From: Olsenella_K sp050953285
Lineage (GTDB): Bacteria > Actinomycetota > Coriobacteriia > Coriobacteriales > Atopobiaceae
Assembly: GCA_050953285.1 (NCBI GenBank)
Contig: JBMNMK010000002.1
Location: forward strand, 434,001-498,000
DNA: 64,000 nucleotides
Direction: 5' to 3'
The notes under the pieces were generated by a model, which saw nothing but the letters and a program-made list of their open reading frames with translations, ran no database searches and was not told where the DNA came from. Shown one piece after another: positions 7,288 through 15,844 of the stretch (its first letter is position 1; each line of letters begins with the position of its first letter). The position numbers and the translations under genes are program-made.

Positions 7288-9606
7288 ATGGCTCAAGAAT
7301 CTTCCGGCGCAAACCTTGCGCGCATAGGAACAAGAAATGCTTCCCCCATAAATATCACGGGCATTGGCGCCAAGGCCGTATCTGGCGCATTTTCTGGGCT
7401 TTTATCGCTCACGTCCGACGCGGTGATATCGTTTGATGGTGCAGGAACCATCCTTTTAGCCAACGATGCCGCTCGCGTGCTCTTTAGGCATCACGGCGAT
7501 TTTTTGGTCGGCCTTGATGTGCGGGATCTATTTGTGGCGCCAAAGCATCCGCAGGCAGGCAACTTTACCCCTGATGACTTACCGTTTGCTTGTGATGGAA
7601 CCACGTCTCATGTGGTGGTGAGCACGCGCGATGGCGCGGCGTGTCCGCTGGTTTTGCGCTGTGATTCTGTGCGAGCACCCGGCGATACCTACCTTTTGGT
7701 GGCGCATAGGGACAATTCCCAGGAGGAGATGGCTGCAGAGCATGAGCGACTGGTCTCTGAGCTCTCCCAGGCCAACCATCGGCTTTCTGGCACGCTCAAG
7801 ATCGTGCTTGGAACGCTTGATTCTCCCGATGTCGGTACGCTGTTTGATCGCGTCTTAAACGGCATTACGCAGACCATGGATGCCAGCGGTACCATGGTCT
7901 ACATTGCGGAAGGCGATGGCTTCTACCTCAGCGGTACCAGTGATTCTCTTGCCGAGAAGAACCTCTGCTCGTATCTGCCGCACCCGCGGGCTACCAACGC
8001 GTTGGGCTCGCATATCAAAGATACGCTGCGGCTGCGCGTGCTGCCGCCAGAGGGGGCGGACCTGCGACAAGGCAGGCTTTCTCGCCGCGCGGTGCTTGAT
8101 GAAGAGACGCACGAGATCTTCAAGGTTGCCGCGCGCTACGTGCCGCCGTTTGTGAGTTTCCTCATGGTGCCGGTGTGGTTTTCGGGGCGCGTGATTGCGG
8201 TGTTTTTTGTGGGGTGGGACGCGCTGCACCCCACCAGGAAGGAGGATGCGCGCCTGCTGGATTCAGTGGGGCAGTATCTTTCCGTGCAGCTCATGGGTGC
8301 ATTTGCGGCTATGCGCGCGCAGCGCCGCGACAAGCTGAGCGCGTGTTCAACGGCGCTGAGAGAGCGGCTTATGGCGGCAGAGGCGCTGGATACGGACGAG
8401 GTTTGTCACGTCATGAATGCAGCGGCAGATGAGCTGGATGCGCGCTTCATCTCTCTGGTGTTACCGCGCGATGAGGGCGGGCAGGTCGCTCACAGTCCCG
8501 TCGTCTCGGGCGCACCCGGCGCTGGCACGCACACCGGTGTTGCCGCGCCCGCTGCACCTGGCACACTTTCTGACGGCAGGGGTTTCTCGCCCAGTGAGGC
8601 GGCTGTGGCTGAGCTGGAACAGACGGCTTCTGGCGCGGGCGGCGTCTGGCCGCTTGATGATACGAGCGAGCTTGCCAAGAGCCTGCAAGATGCTGGCGAG
8701 GACCTCTCACACGCGCTCATGGTGGACTTTGCCGCTACACTCGAGCCGCGCCTAGTGTGCGTGTTTGCGCGCTCGGCGGGCACCGAGCCGTTTGAGGACC
8801 AGGAGCTCGCGTTCTTGCGCCGCCTGGGGGAGGACGTCTCTGAACTCGTGGCCAACCGAGAGGAAAGCGCGCAGAACAAGCGCATCTCCCAGGCGCTGCA
8901 GAGCGGTATGAAAAATGAACTGGCGCACATCGACGGCATCTCCGCGCAGGGTCTGTACTCGTCGGCTACCAAGTCGGCGTTTGTGGGCGGCGATTTCTAC
9001 GCGCTCACGCAGCTGCCCGGCCGGCAGGCGTGCATTGTGATGGGCGATGTCTCCGGCAAGGGCGTGGAGGCGGCATCGGTTTCTGCAGCGGTCAAGACGG
9101 CGCTTGGCGCGTATGCGTGGGAGGGCTTCACGCCCGCGCGGATGGTGCGGTCCTTAAACGACTTTTTGCTGGGCTTTTCTCGCCTAGAGACCTTTGTCAC
9201 GCTGTTTGTGGGTATCGTGGACTTGGACGCGGCCACGCTCACGTATTGCTCTGCGGGCCATCCCCCCGCGATCTTGCTGCGCGCAGATTCGGGCGAATAC
9301 ACCACGCTCAACGTGCAGTCCGGCGTGGTGGGCGCTTTTTTGGACATGAGTTATCAAGACGGGTGCGAGAAGATCTCGGAGGGAGATCTGTTGCTGCTCT
9401 ACACGGACGGTACCACCGAAGCGCGCTCTCCGTCCGGGGACTTCTTTGGGGAAGACGGGCTCAAAGAGGCCGTAATGCGCGAGGCCGAGGTGGGCTTCGA
9501 CGGCATCTGCGACAGGCTCCTTGCGCGGCTGGATACCTTCACGCACAACGCTACCGACGACGACGTTGCTATGGTTGCACTGCGCTTCGACGAGGTGGGG
9601 GAGTAG
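7288..9606 (+). CDS. PAS/GAF-regulated SpoIIE-type PP2C phosphatase
   Basis: This 772-residue soluble signalling protein resembles RsbU/RsbP phosphatases that dephosphorylate a STAS anti-anti-sigma factor. A PAS-like domain (about 25-140) is followed by a coiled coil (about 145-175), one or two GAF-type domains (about 180-520, the second degenerate) and a SpoIIE/PP2C catalytic domain (about 530-772). The metal-binding acidic motifs GGDFYAL, GDVSGKG, YTDGTTEAR and TDDDVAMVAL are all present, so it should be active. ATG 7288 is preferred over GTG 7267 because GCGGAG lies 6 bases before it. The next gene encodes a STAS-kinase fusion, its likely substrate. The input signal is unknown. Confidence 0.85.
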   Translation: MAQESSGANLARIGTRNASPINITGIGAKAVSGAFSGLLSLTSDAVISFDGAGTILLANDAARVLFRHHGDFLVGLDVRDLFVAPKHPQAGNFTPDDLPFACDGTTSHVVVSTRDGAACPLVLRCDSVRAPGDTYLLVAHRDNSQEEMAAEHERLVSELSQANHRLSGTLKIVLGTLDSPDVGTLFDRVLNGITQTMDASGTMVYIAEGDGFYLSGTSDSLAEKNLCSYLPHPRATNALGSHIKDTLRLRVLPPEGADLRQGRLSRRAVLDEETHEIFKVAARYVPPFVSFLMVPVWFSGRVIAVFFVGWDALHPTRKEDARLLDSVGQYLSVQLMGAFAAMRAQRRDKLSACSTALRERLMAAEALDTDEVCHVMNAAADELDARFISLVLPRDEGGQVAHSPVVSGAPGAGTHTGVAAPAAPGTLSDGRGFSPSEAAVAELEQTASGAGGVWPLDDTSELAKSLQDAGEDLSHALMVDFAATLEPRLVCVFARSAGTEPFEDQELAFLRRLGEDVSELVANREESAQNKRISQALQSGMKNELAHIDGISAQGLYSSATKSAFVGGDFYALTQLPGRQACIVMGDVSGKGVEAASVSAAVKTALGAYAWEGFTPARMVRSLNDFLLGFSRLETFVTLFVGIVDLDAATLTYCSAGHPPAILLRADSGEYTTLNVQSGVVGAFLDMSYQDGCEKISEGDLLLLYTDGTTEARSPSGDFFGEDGLKEAVMREAEVGFDGICDRLLARLDTFTHNATDDDVAMVALRFDEVGE

Positions 9607-9685
9607 GCCGCACGGCGCTATGCAGCTGTCGCCAAAAGTTGCGCGTCAGGTGAAAGGCGTCGCCCACTTTGGGAACAAGCAGCAT

Positions 9686-10417
9686 ATGGAGAGAAATGCA
9701 AACATAGCCGTTGTACCGGTGGGTAAATCCTTGGATATTCTGAGTGCGCCGCAGCTGCGCGCGCTTGTGAACCAGCTTATCCGTGAGGATTGCCTGCGCA
9801 TGATCCTCAATTTTGCGGAGACCGAATTCGTTGATTCCGCTGGTATGGGCATGCTTTTTAGCTCCGTGCGAAGCATGCGCTCCCACGGCGGCTTGCTTTC
9901 ATGCATCAATGTTTCCGCGCGCGTGATGCGCATCTTTACCATCTATCGTTTGGTGGATTACGCGCCAGTCGAGCGCGCGGGCCAACATCTGCAGGTAGAG
10001 GAGCTGGATCCGTCTGTTCGGGCGATCTCACACAATGTGATTCGGGTCGAGAAGAACAACTTGTCGTGCGCGCGCAGCAGGGTAGAGGAGCTGATGCGGC
10101 ACCTGGGCTTTGATGGGGATGCGCTGTTTGATATGACCCTCGCGGTAGGCGAGGCCATGGGTAACGCTATTGACCACACATGTGAAGGCGGCGTCTTGGC
10201 CACAGTGACGGGCTATCCGGATCGTGTGGTGGTGGACGTGAGCGATTGCGGCTGCGGCTATGAACTTGCGCCGGATGATGAGCCCACATCGAGTGTGGAT
10301 GAGATGGAGCGTGGGCGTGGTATCAAGCTCATGCGGTTGTTGGCGGATAGTGTGAGCATTAGCCGGCGGCAATCTGGCAGAGGCACGCTCGTGCGGCTGG
10401 TGAAGTTGCATCGCTAG
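9686..10417 (+). CDS. STAS domain fused to HATPase_c anti-sigma kinase-like domain
   Basis: This 243-residue protein joins two partners of a partner-switching module that are usually separate. Residues 6-105 form a STAS domain (SpoIIAA/RsbV type) with the phosphorylatable Ser in the FVDSAGMGMLF motif. Residues 125-240 form a GHKL ATPase of the SpoIIAB/RsbW type, with the N-box AVGEAMGNAIDH, the G1 box DVSDCGCGYEL and the G2 box ERGRGIKLMRLLAD. ATG 9686 is placed at the start of the STAS domain; GTG 9650 and ATG 9620 are in frame too and the ribosome-binding site is weak for each. It follows the SpoIIE-type phosphatase by 79 bases. No sigma factor gene is nearby. Confidence 0.82.
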   Translation: MERNANIAVVPVGKSLDILSAPQLRALVNQLIREDCLRMILNFAETEFVDSAGMGMLFSSVRSMRSHGGLLSCINVSARVMRIFTIYRLVDYAPVERAGQHLQVEELDPSVRAISHNVIRVEKNNLSCARSRVEELMRHLGFDGDALFDMTLAVGEAMGNAIDHTCEGGVLATVTGYPDRVVVDVSDCGCGYELAPDDEPTSSVDEMERGRGIKLMRLLADSVSISRRQSGRGTLVRLVKLHR

Positions 10418-10511
10418 GGCTTGCGCGCGGCGCCTGGTCAAGGGTGATCTGGCACACCAGCCACGCATTGGCAAAGGGCATTTTGCAAAAAGAGCATAGT
10501 GCAAAATCTTA

Positions 10512-10539
10512 ATGAGAAAAGGGCACCTATGGTGCCCTT
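10512..10539 (-). terminator. Terminator of the tRNA-Gly/tRNA-Cys unit, copy A
   Basis: Read on the minus strand, AAGGGCACC-AT-AGGTGCCCTT is followed by TTCTC, just downstream of tRNA-Cys. Confidence 0.8.
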
Positions 10540-10549
10540 AGTAAATACA

Positions 10550-10623
10550 TGGAGGCGAGACCCGGATTCGAACCGGGGATAAAGGCTTTGCAGGCCTCTG
10601 CCTTACCACTTGGCCATCTCGCC
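10550..10623 (-). tRNA. tRNA-Cys (anticodon GCA), copy A
   Basis: The acceptor arms GGCGAGA/TCTCGCC pair, the anticodon loop CTGCAAA gives GCA, the T arm reads GGTTCGAATCC, and discriminator U plus CCA are encoded. It is 74 nt long and downstream of tRNA-Gly in the same transcript. Confidence 0.95.
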
Positions 10624-10677
10624 ATGATGCCACGCTATGAAAAAGGCCGATATGCAATTACCGGCCCCAAGAATACA

Positions 10678-10753
10678 TGGAGCGGGCTACGGGGATCGAA
10701 CCCGCGACCTCCACCTTGGCAAGGTGGCGCGCTACCAACTGCGCTAAGCCCGC
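10678..10753 (-). tRNA. tRNA-Gly (anticodon GCC), copy A
   Basis: The acceptor arms GCGGGCT/AGCCCGC pair, the anticodon stem CCACC/GGTGG holds the loop TTGCCAA (GCC), and the T arm is GGTTCGATCC. CCA is encoded. Length 76 nt. Confidence 0.95.
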
Positions 10754-10765
10754 GTGCGAGAAAAG

Positions 10766-10794
10766 ATTATGCGGCATGTTCGTTCTGTTTGCAA
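10766..10794 (-). promoter_or_regulatory. Promoter of tRNA-Gly/tRNA-Cys, copy A
   Basis: On the minus strand TTGCAA (10794-10789) and CATAAT (10771-10766) are 17 bases apart, ending 12 bases before tRNA-Gly. Confidence 0.72.
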
Positions 10795-10944
10795 GCCCCA
10801 ATTACAAGAAATTTGAAGTCGGTATGTGGGTTTCATCATATGTGCAGGTAGAAGGTGGTATGCGCAGTCGTGGCTTGGATACTTTGCGCGCCATCGAGTG
10901 CCGGCTGCTCGCCGCGTGCCGCTTGCGCGGGATCGCGTCAGCAC

Positions 10945-11424
10945 CTACGACTCGTTCACCAGTTTCCCGCTGATGTGCTCCGGCACGAGCTCAAGGCACT
11001 GAACTGCCTTGCCGGAAGTCATGAACTCGCGCGCGGCGTATTCAACATCGCCGGGGAAGAACTTCTCGCAGAGCTCCGAGCAGATCTCACGCACCAACTC
11101 GCTATCTTCAACTACGCGCATACGTCCAAAGACCACGACGCTCCGCACGTTGAGGCCTTGGCGAACAGGATCTTGCTCGCCTGCGGTATAGACGCAGTAT
11201 GAGACCTTGTCACAGCGGGCGATAGCGTCAATCTTGTGGCCTTGCCTGGCGCCGTGGAAGTACAAGTGACCGTCTGACGTGCGCAGATAGTGGTTCAAAG
11301 GCACGCCGTAAGGGTAGCCGCCGTCGCCCAAAACGGAAAGCACGCCGCGCTTTTCCCGCTCCAGTATCTGCATGCATTCCTCGTGCGAAAGTTCCTGCTT
11401 AAACCTGCGCATTTTCCTGAACAT
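10945..11424 (-). CDS. Nim-like pyridoxamine 5'-phosphate oxidase family flavoprotein
   Basis: This 159-residue split-barrel flavin-binding protein begins with MFRKMRRFKQELSHEEC and continues with VLGDGGYPYGVPLNH and LYFHGARQGHKIDAI. That is the pattern of the Nim/PNPOx-like family, of which some members reduce 5-nitroimidazole drugs and others have unknown flavin-dependent redox roles. ATG at 11424 is chosen because GGAGGAGG lies 4 bases before it. The frame stays open upstream to 11592 only because of a GC-rich tandem repeat. It stands alone between convergent and divergent neighbours. Nitroimidazole resistance cannot be concluded from sequence alone. Confidence 0.82.
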   Translation of the reverse strand: MFRKMRRFKQELSHEECMQILEREKRGVLSVLGDGGYPYGVPLNHYLRTSDGHLYFHGARQGHKIDAIARCDKVSYCVYTAGEQDPVRQGLNVRSVVVFGRMRVVEDSELVREICSELCEKFFPGDVEYAAREFMTSGKAVQCLELVPEHISGKLVNES

Positions 11425-11795
11425 ACGACCTCCTCCAAGCCACCATTGGGCTTCCTCCGAGCTCCTTGAACCTCCGCCGCACCGCGCCATTGCACTGCCG
11501 CACCGCGCCATCGCACTGCCGCACACCGCCGCACGCAGCTCCCTCACGCCACCCATGATAACCGCCTGCGCAAACAGTCGTCTACCGCCCATAACGCGCC
11601 GCTGAGCGATGATCAGCAGTTAATTTGTCACCGATTAGTTGAACCGGGTATCTCACTCATGGGGACAAATGTTAGTAGTCAGGCAACAATGAAAGGAGCG
11701 CACGTCACGTTCCCCGCGCACAAGCGCATGCATCCCGCGCACCCGCGCATGCTTCGCCGCAAGGCCATTTGTTCGACCCTACGGAAGGAGTAGGC
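11425..11795. other. Divergent intergenic region with 21-bp tandem repeat
   Basis: This 371-base gap separates the minus-strand flavoprotein gene from adh. It contains two perfect-but-one copies of a 21-bp unit (11476-11496 and 11497-11517, GCCGCACCGCGCCAT(T/C)GCACT) and a partial third. The right part should carry the adh promoter; none was clear. GGAAGGAG at 11783-11790 is the adh ribosome-binding site. Confidence 0.6.
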
Positions 11796-12854
11796 ATGAA
11801 AGGTTACGCAATGCTCAAAATTGGGGAGTCCGGTTGGATTGAGAAGGATCGCCCCGCATGTGGCCCTCTGGACGCAATTGTTCGTCCGCTGGCCGTTGCC
11901 ATCTGTACCTCTGACGTTCACACGCTGTGGGAAGGCGCCATCGGCGACCGCCACAATATGATCCTTGGCCATGAGGGCTGCGGAGAGATCGTCGAGGTCG
12001 GTGAGCTCGTAAAGGACTTCAAGCCGGGCGATAAGGTCCTAGTGCCCGCAATCACGCCAGACTGGAATTCCCTCGAGGCGCAGGCCGGCTACTCCATGCA
12101 TTCTGGTGGCATGCTTGCTGGCTGGAAGTTCTCCAACTTCAAAGACGGCGTGTTTGGTGAGTACTTCCACGTAAATGACGCCGATGGCAACCTTGCCCTC
12201 ATGCCCGAGAATATCAATCCTGTTGATGCGTGCATGCTGTCTGACATGGTTCCTACGGGCTTCCACGGCGTTGAGCTGGCCGATGTCCAGTTTGGCGACA
12301 CCGTCCTGGTGATTGGCATAGGCCCTGTCGGCCTCATGGCTGTCGCCGGCGCACACCTGCGCGGCGCGTCACGCATTATCGCGGTGGGCACTCGTCCTAA
12401 GTGCGTCGAGGTCGCCCGCGGCTATGGCGCTGCAGAATTTGTGTCCTACAAGGACGGCCCCATTGCGGAACAGGTCCTCAAGATGACCGACGGCAAGGGT
12501 GTGGATCGCGTGGTTGTTGCCGGCGGCGGCGTCAACACGTTCCAGGATGCCGTTAAAGCGCTGCGACCTGGTGGCAAGATTGGTAACGTGAACTACCTCG
12601 GCTCCGGCGAGTTTGTCACCATCCCGCGTGTCGAATGGGGCGTGGGTATGGGTCACAAGGACATCCGCGGCGGTCTCATGCCTGGCGGACGTCTGCGCAT
12701 GGAGAAGCTCGGCAGCCTGGTAAGCTCCGGCCGACTGGACGTTTCGCCTATGGCCACGCACGTTTTCCATGGCTGGGATCACATTGAAGAGGCGCTCTTC
12801 CTCATGAGGGATAAGCCAAAGGACCTCATCAAGCCTGTCGTTGTTCTTGACTAA
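11796..12854 (+). CDS. adh: NADP-type secondary alcohol dehydrogenase (zinc-dependent MDR family)
   Basis: The 352-residue length and sequence match the thermophilic and clostridial isopropanol dehydrogenases, which interconvert ketones or aldehydes and alcohols with NADPH. Catalytic zinc ligands are visible: Cys in AICTSDVHT, His in GHEGCGE and Asp in CMLSDMVPTGFHG. The structural-zinc Cys cluster of horse-type enzymes is absent, as in this subfamily. The Rossmann motif is GIGPVGLMAVAG. GTRPKCVEVAR keeps the Arg that binds the NADPH 2'-phosphate; the usual Ser before it is Thr. ATG 11796 has GGAAGGAG five bases upstream. It is a single-gene unit. Confidence 0.9.
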   Translation: MKGYAMLKIGESGWIEKDRPACGPLDAIVRPLAVAICTSDVHTLWEGAIGDRHNMILGHEGCGEIVEVGELVKDFKPGDKVLVPAITPDWNSLEAQAGYSMHSGGMLAGWKFSNFKDGVFGEYFHVNDADGNLALMPENINPVDACMLSDMVPTGFHGVELADVQFGDTVLVIGIGPVGLMAVAGAHLRGASRIIAVGTRPKCVEVARGYGAAEFVSYKDGPIAEQVLKMTDGKGVDRVVVAGGGVNTFQDAVKALRPGGKIGNVNYLGSGEFVTIPRVEWGVGMGHKDIRGGLMPGGRLRMEKLGSLVSSGRLDVSPMATHVFHGWDHIEEALFLMRDKPKDLIKPVVVLD

Positions 12855-12861
12855 CACTTTG

Positions 12862-12891
12862 CGCCCGCACGCGGCATGACCTGCGTGCGGG
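12862..12891 (+). terminator. GC-rich hairpin after adh
   Basis: GCCCGCACGC and GCGTGCGGG(A) pair around GGCATGACCT, seven bases after the adh stop. There is no T run, so it may be a weak terminator or a 3'-end stabiliser. Confidence 0.5.
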
Positions 12892-13000
12892 AAACTACGC
12901 GTGTCACCATGGGCGAGAAGCGCCATGCACTCGCAGCTCAATCGCAGCACGCGTAGCCGCATGCGTGACGCACGCGCAATCGCAAACGTACACGTAACAC

Positions 13001-13036
13001 AAGGCTGGGCGGGCGGTGAAACCCGCCCAGCCTTTC
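13001..13036 (+). terminator. Strong hairpin before cobW-like gene
   Basis: A perfect 13-bp stem (AAGGCTGGGCGGG, 13001-13013, with 13022-13034) around CGGTGAAA is followed by only TTT. It probably ends adh transcription. Confidence 0.6.
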
Positions 13037-13118
13037 GCGCCCGCACGCCATCGCCCGCCCGCAGCGCAGCACGCACACCGACCGGACAATGCACGACACA
13101 GCCAATTGGAGAGCCAAC

Positions 13119-14117
13119 ATGAAAGTTCTTGTTATCAGTGGCTTCTTGGGCGCAGGCAAGACAACCTTGATCCAGGAGCTTGCCCGCCGCACGGGCGAGG
13201 ACTTTGTGGTGTATGAAAACGAGCTCGCGCAGGCAGATTTGGACGCGCAGGTGCTGCAAGGCCCCGGCGGCCTGTCCGTGTGGGAGAGTACGGAAAACTG
13301 CATCTGCTGCACCGGCAGCCAGGATTTTGCCACCACGGTGCTAACCATATCAAACACGCTGGATCCCGCGTATTTGGTGGTAGAGCCCACCGGCGCAGCC
13401 CGTCTTTCGTCTGTGCTAGAAAACCTGCAGAAAGTGGCTTACGAGCGCATAGAGATCTTGCCACCTGTATGCGTAGTCGACGGCGCCGCATGGGCATCTC
13501 AAAGCTCCCGCTTCGCCGACCTCCTACAAGATCAGGTGGCATCTGCGACACACGTGTTCATCTCCAAGACGGATCACGCTACCCCCCAGGAGATCGAGCA
13601 GATCATGGACTGGGCCGCAGCGCACAATCCCCAGGCAAGCGTGGAGTCGCATCCCATCAAGGCCATTCCAGATACCTGGTTTTTCTCCCTTCTGCAGGAC
13701 GCTCAAACCCCCAATGCCGCGCCTCAATCCACAACCACGCTCCCATCACAGTCCGCACACGCGTCCGCGTCCACGCAACCCGAGCTCGAGACGTTTTCCC
13801 TTGAGGGCGTCACGCTCAGAAGCGAAGGTGACCTCCTCGTCTTGTTGGAGCAAGCCATCCACGGCGCGCTGGGCGATATCATCCGCGCAAAAGGCATGCT
13901 CGCGTGCGGCCAGAACTGTCAGAACGGCCAGAACTGGGTCTGCTTTGACCTGGTGGACGGTTCGTATTCCATCACCGGGGGCGAGAAGATCGTGCAGCCC
14001 GCGGCGGTATTCATTGGGCAGAACCTCAATCGAGCCAAGCTGCGGCGGGCGTTTGTGTTGCCAACAGACATGTATGTACTCCGCCATGCCCCCATCGCGC
14101 TGACTCCACGCCGCTGA
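13119..14117 (+). CDS. CobW/P47K-family GTP-binding metallochaperone-like protein
   Basis: This 332-residue protein is of the G3E GTPase family (CobW, YjiA, ZNG1), which delivers metals such as zinc or cobalt to target enzymes. The P-loop GFLGAGKTT is at residues 8-16. The family metal site CxCC is intact at Cys61-Ile-Cys63-Cys64. EPTGA (Walker-B region) and a SKTD motif for guanine recognition follow. The C-terminal CobW domain is preceded by a low-complexity Ser/Ala/Thr linker (about 195-225). ATG 13119 has TTGGAGAG before it. The neighbouring zinc alcohol dehydrogenase is a conceivable client, but that is only a guess from position. Confidence 0.85.
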   Translation: MKVLVISGFLGAGKTTLIQELARRTGEDFVVYENELAQADLDAQVLQGPGGLSVWESTENCICCTGSQDFATTVLTISNTLDPAYLVVEPTGAARLSSVLENLQKVAYERIEILPPVCVVDGAAWASQSSRFADLLQDQVASATHVFISKTDHATPQEIEQIMDWAAAHNPQASVESHPIKAIPDTWFFSLLQDAQTPNAAPQSTTTLPSQSAHASASTQPELETFSLEGVTLRSEGDLLVLLEQAIHGALGDIIRAKGMLACGQNCQNGQNWVCFDLVDGSYSITGGEKIVQPAAVFIGQNLNRAKLRRAFVLPTDMYVLRHAPIALTPRR

Positions 14118-14260
14118 TATCTGCGCAAATCATGTAAGAAGAGAGCAGAAATCATTAAGCAAGGTTTGAGGTATTTCCTCTAATTCAAATTCTGGTACTA
14201 TATCGACGCTTTGTGCATTTACTATGCGTCTCACTCTGTTTGAGAGAGGAATCCCGCCAA

Positions 14261-14926
14261 ATGACTTTGCTTGAGCTTTTTCAGCTGCTGAGAAAGCACT
14301 TAAAACTTGTGCTTATCTTGCCTATAGCGTGCGCGCTCGTAGCCGCCGTCTATACCATGGCGTTCATGCAGAACGAATACACGGCTTCTACCAGCATGTA
14401 TGTGATGGTGAAGAACTCAAACGAGGGCAGCCAATCCACGGCCATTTCCAGTGATTTGAATGCGTCCCAGATGATCAGTTCGGACGTTTCCACGTTGCTC
14501 AAATCTGATCGTGTGTCAGAGCAGGTGGCAGAAAAGCTGGGCCTGGGCAATCTGAGAGACTATGACGTGAGCGTGACCAGCACCACCACGTCTCGCGTTA
14601 TTACCCTTTCTGTTACCGGCCCCGATGCGCAAGTTGCTGCTAATGTTGCTAATGGCATGGTGGAAGCAGTGTCGAGCATTGCAAACCAGGTTATGGAAGT
14701 GGATTCCGTCAACGCCATTGACGAGGCATATGCGCCATCCGCACCTTCAGGCCCCAACCGGCCACTCTATATGTTGGTCGCCTGCGCGGCGGGTCTTTTT
14801 GCTGCAATCGCAATCGTGGTGATCATGGACATGTTTGACACGCGCGTCCACAACCAGGAAGAGGTCGAAGAGCTTCTTGATGGTGTTTCTGTTATTGGCC
14901 GTATCCCGTACTCAAAGGAGATGTAG
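14261..14926 (+). CDS. cpsC: Wzz/CpsC-type polysaccharide co-polymerase and kinase modulator
   Basis: This 221-residue membrane protein has the Wzz topology: an N-terminal helix (about 17-38), an extracytoplasmic domain, and a second helix (about 170-192) ending in a cytoplasmic tail. It carries the Wzz-type proline segment PSAPSGPNRP just before the second helix. Such proteins control chain length and activate the cognate tyrosine kinase, encoded two bases downstream. ATG 14261 is used because the longer frame upstream has no ribosome-binding site, whereas AGAGAGGA precedes 14261. It starts the operon cpsC-cpsD-cpsB. Confidence 0.87.
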   Translation: MTLLELFQLLRKHLKLVLILPIACALVAAVYTMAFMQNEYTASTSMYVMVKNSNEGSQSTAISSDLNASQMISSDVSTLLKSDRVSEQVAEKLGLGNLRDYDVSVTSTTTSRVITLSVTGPDAQVAANVANGMVEAVSSIANQVMEVDSVNAIDEAYAPSAPSGPNRPLYMLVACAAGLFAAIAIVVIMDMFDTRVHNQEEVEELLDGVSVIGRIPYSKEM

Positions 14927-14928
14927 CC

Positions 14929-15819
14929 ATGCCTAAATTAGGAAAATTTTCATCTGATGCAGAAGAGAACGTTTATCTGCTCAATGCCGCAAAAACACTC
15001 GCAACAAATATCCGCTTTGCCTCAATTGATCGGCCAATCAAGAGCATTGCGGTGACCTCTTCTGTTCCCAACGAAGGTAAATCCACCGTTTCGGTCTTGC
15101 TCGCCCAAGCCATGGCACAGGGCAACCGCCGCGTGCTCATTATTGACGGCGATCTGCGCCGCCGTACCCTGGGCGGCCTGCTCTCCGTGCACGGCTCCTA
15201 CGGTCTATATGCAGTCCTCTCACGTCAAGCCACACTGCAGGATGCCATCGTACAGGTGCCTCAGTACGGCTTTTCCTTCCTTGATGTTGAGCCGCGCATT
15301 CCCAACCCCGTGGATATCCTGCAGTCACGGCATTTCAAGAACCTCATTAAGGAGCTCGAGAAGAGCTATGACTTTGTAATCTTGGATACGCCACCCCTTT
15401 CCACCTTTGTTGATGCTGCTGTGGCAAGCCAGGCGGTGGATGGCACCGTCTTGGTGGCACGCCGTGAATTCGTCCGCAAGGATGAACTGGCAGCAGCATA
15501 TGAGCAGCTCCAGAAGGCAAATGCCAATGTTTTGGGCGTCGTGCTCAACTATTGTGCATCCGATAAGAGCGAGTACTACTACAACTATTACGGCAAGGAT
15601 GGCAAGTCTTCCAAGAAGCATACCAAGACCATGCCCACGACCATGCCCACGACGGTGGATCTGGACGAGCAGGAGCGCGTGATGGCAGAAGATCCGCAGG
15701 ATGCCTACGATGAACTCCAGCCCGTACACGTTTCCGCCCGCGCGGTTAAACCAAACAGCTACGCTACAGGCTCGCGTTTCAAGAGAAGCGCCAACGGTAA
15801 CGCCAGCCACTTCAATTAA
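14929..15819 (+). CDS. cpsD: Bacterial tyrosine kinase CpsD/Wze
   Basis: This 296-residue cytoplasmic BY-kinase autophosphorylates and regulates capsule polymerisation together with CpsC. It shows Walker A SSVPNEGKSTVSV, Walker A' VLIIDGDLRR and Walker B FVILDTPP. The C-terminal tyrosine cluster SEYYYNYYGKDGK (about residues 214-226) is the phosphorylation tail. A further tail of about 70 residues follows, longer than in streptococcal CpsD. It begins two bases after cpsC. The phosphatase cpsB that would reset it follows after 25 bases. Confidence 0.9.
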   Translation: MPKLGKFSSDAEENVYLLNAAKTLATNIRFASIDRPIKSIAVTSSVPNEGKSTVSVLLAQAMAQGNRRVLIIDGDLRRRTLGGLLSVHGSYGLYAVLSRQATLQDAIVQVPQYGFSFLDVEPRIPNPVDILQSRHFKNLIKELEKSYDFVILDTPPLSTFVDAAVASQAVDGTVLVARREFVRKDELAAAYEQLQKANANVLGVVLNYCASDKSEYYYNYYGKDGKSSKKHTKTMPTTMPTTVDLDEQERVMAEDPQDAYDELQPVHVSARAVKPNSYATGSRFKRSANGNASHFN

Positions 15820-15844
15820 ACGGATAGCATCACCGGGAGATGCC

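Larger units (their letters stand above)
10469..10883. repeat. Direct repeat copy A (tRNA-Gly/tRNA-Cys block)
   Basis: About 415 bases are nearly identical to 37403-37817 in the same orientation with a constant offset of 26,934 bases. Only about three substitutions were seen by eye. The block contains the promoter, both tRNAs and the terminator. Confidence 0.93.

Noticed and set aside
10549..10973. Plus-strand frames across the tRNA block that resemble small proteins such as MERATGIEPATS
   Set aside because: They run through the antisense of tRNA-Cys and tRNA-Gly and are a well-known annotation artefact; the same frames recur in copy B for the same reason.
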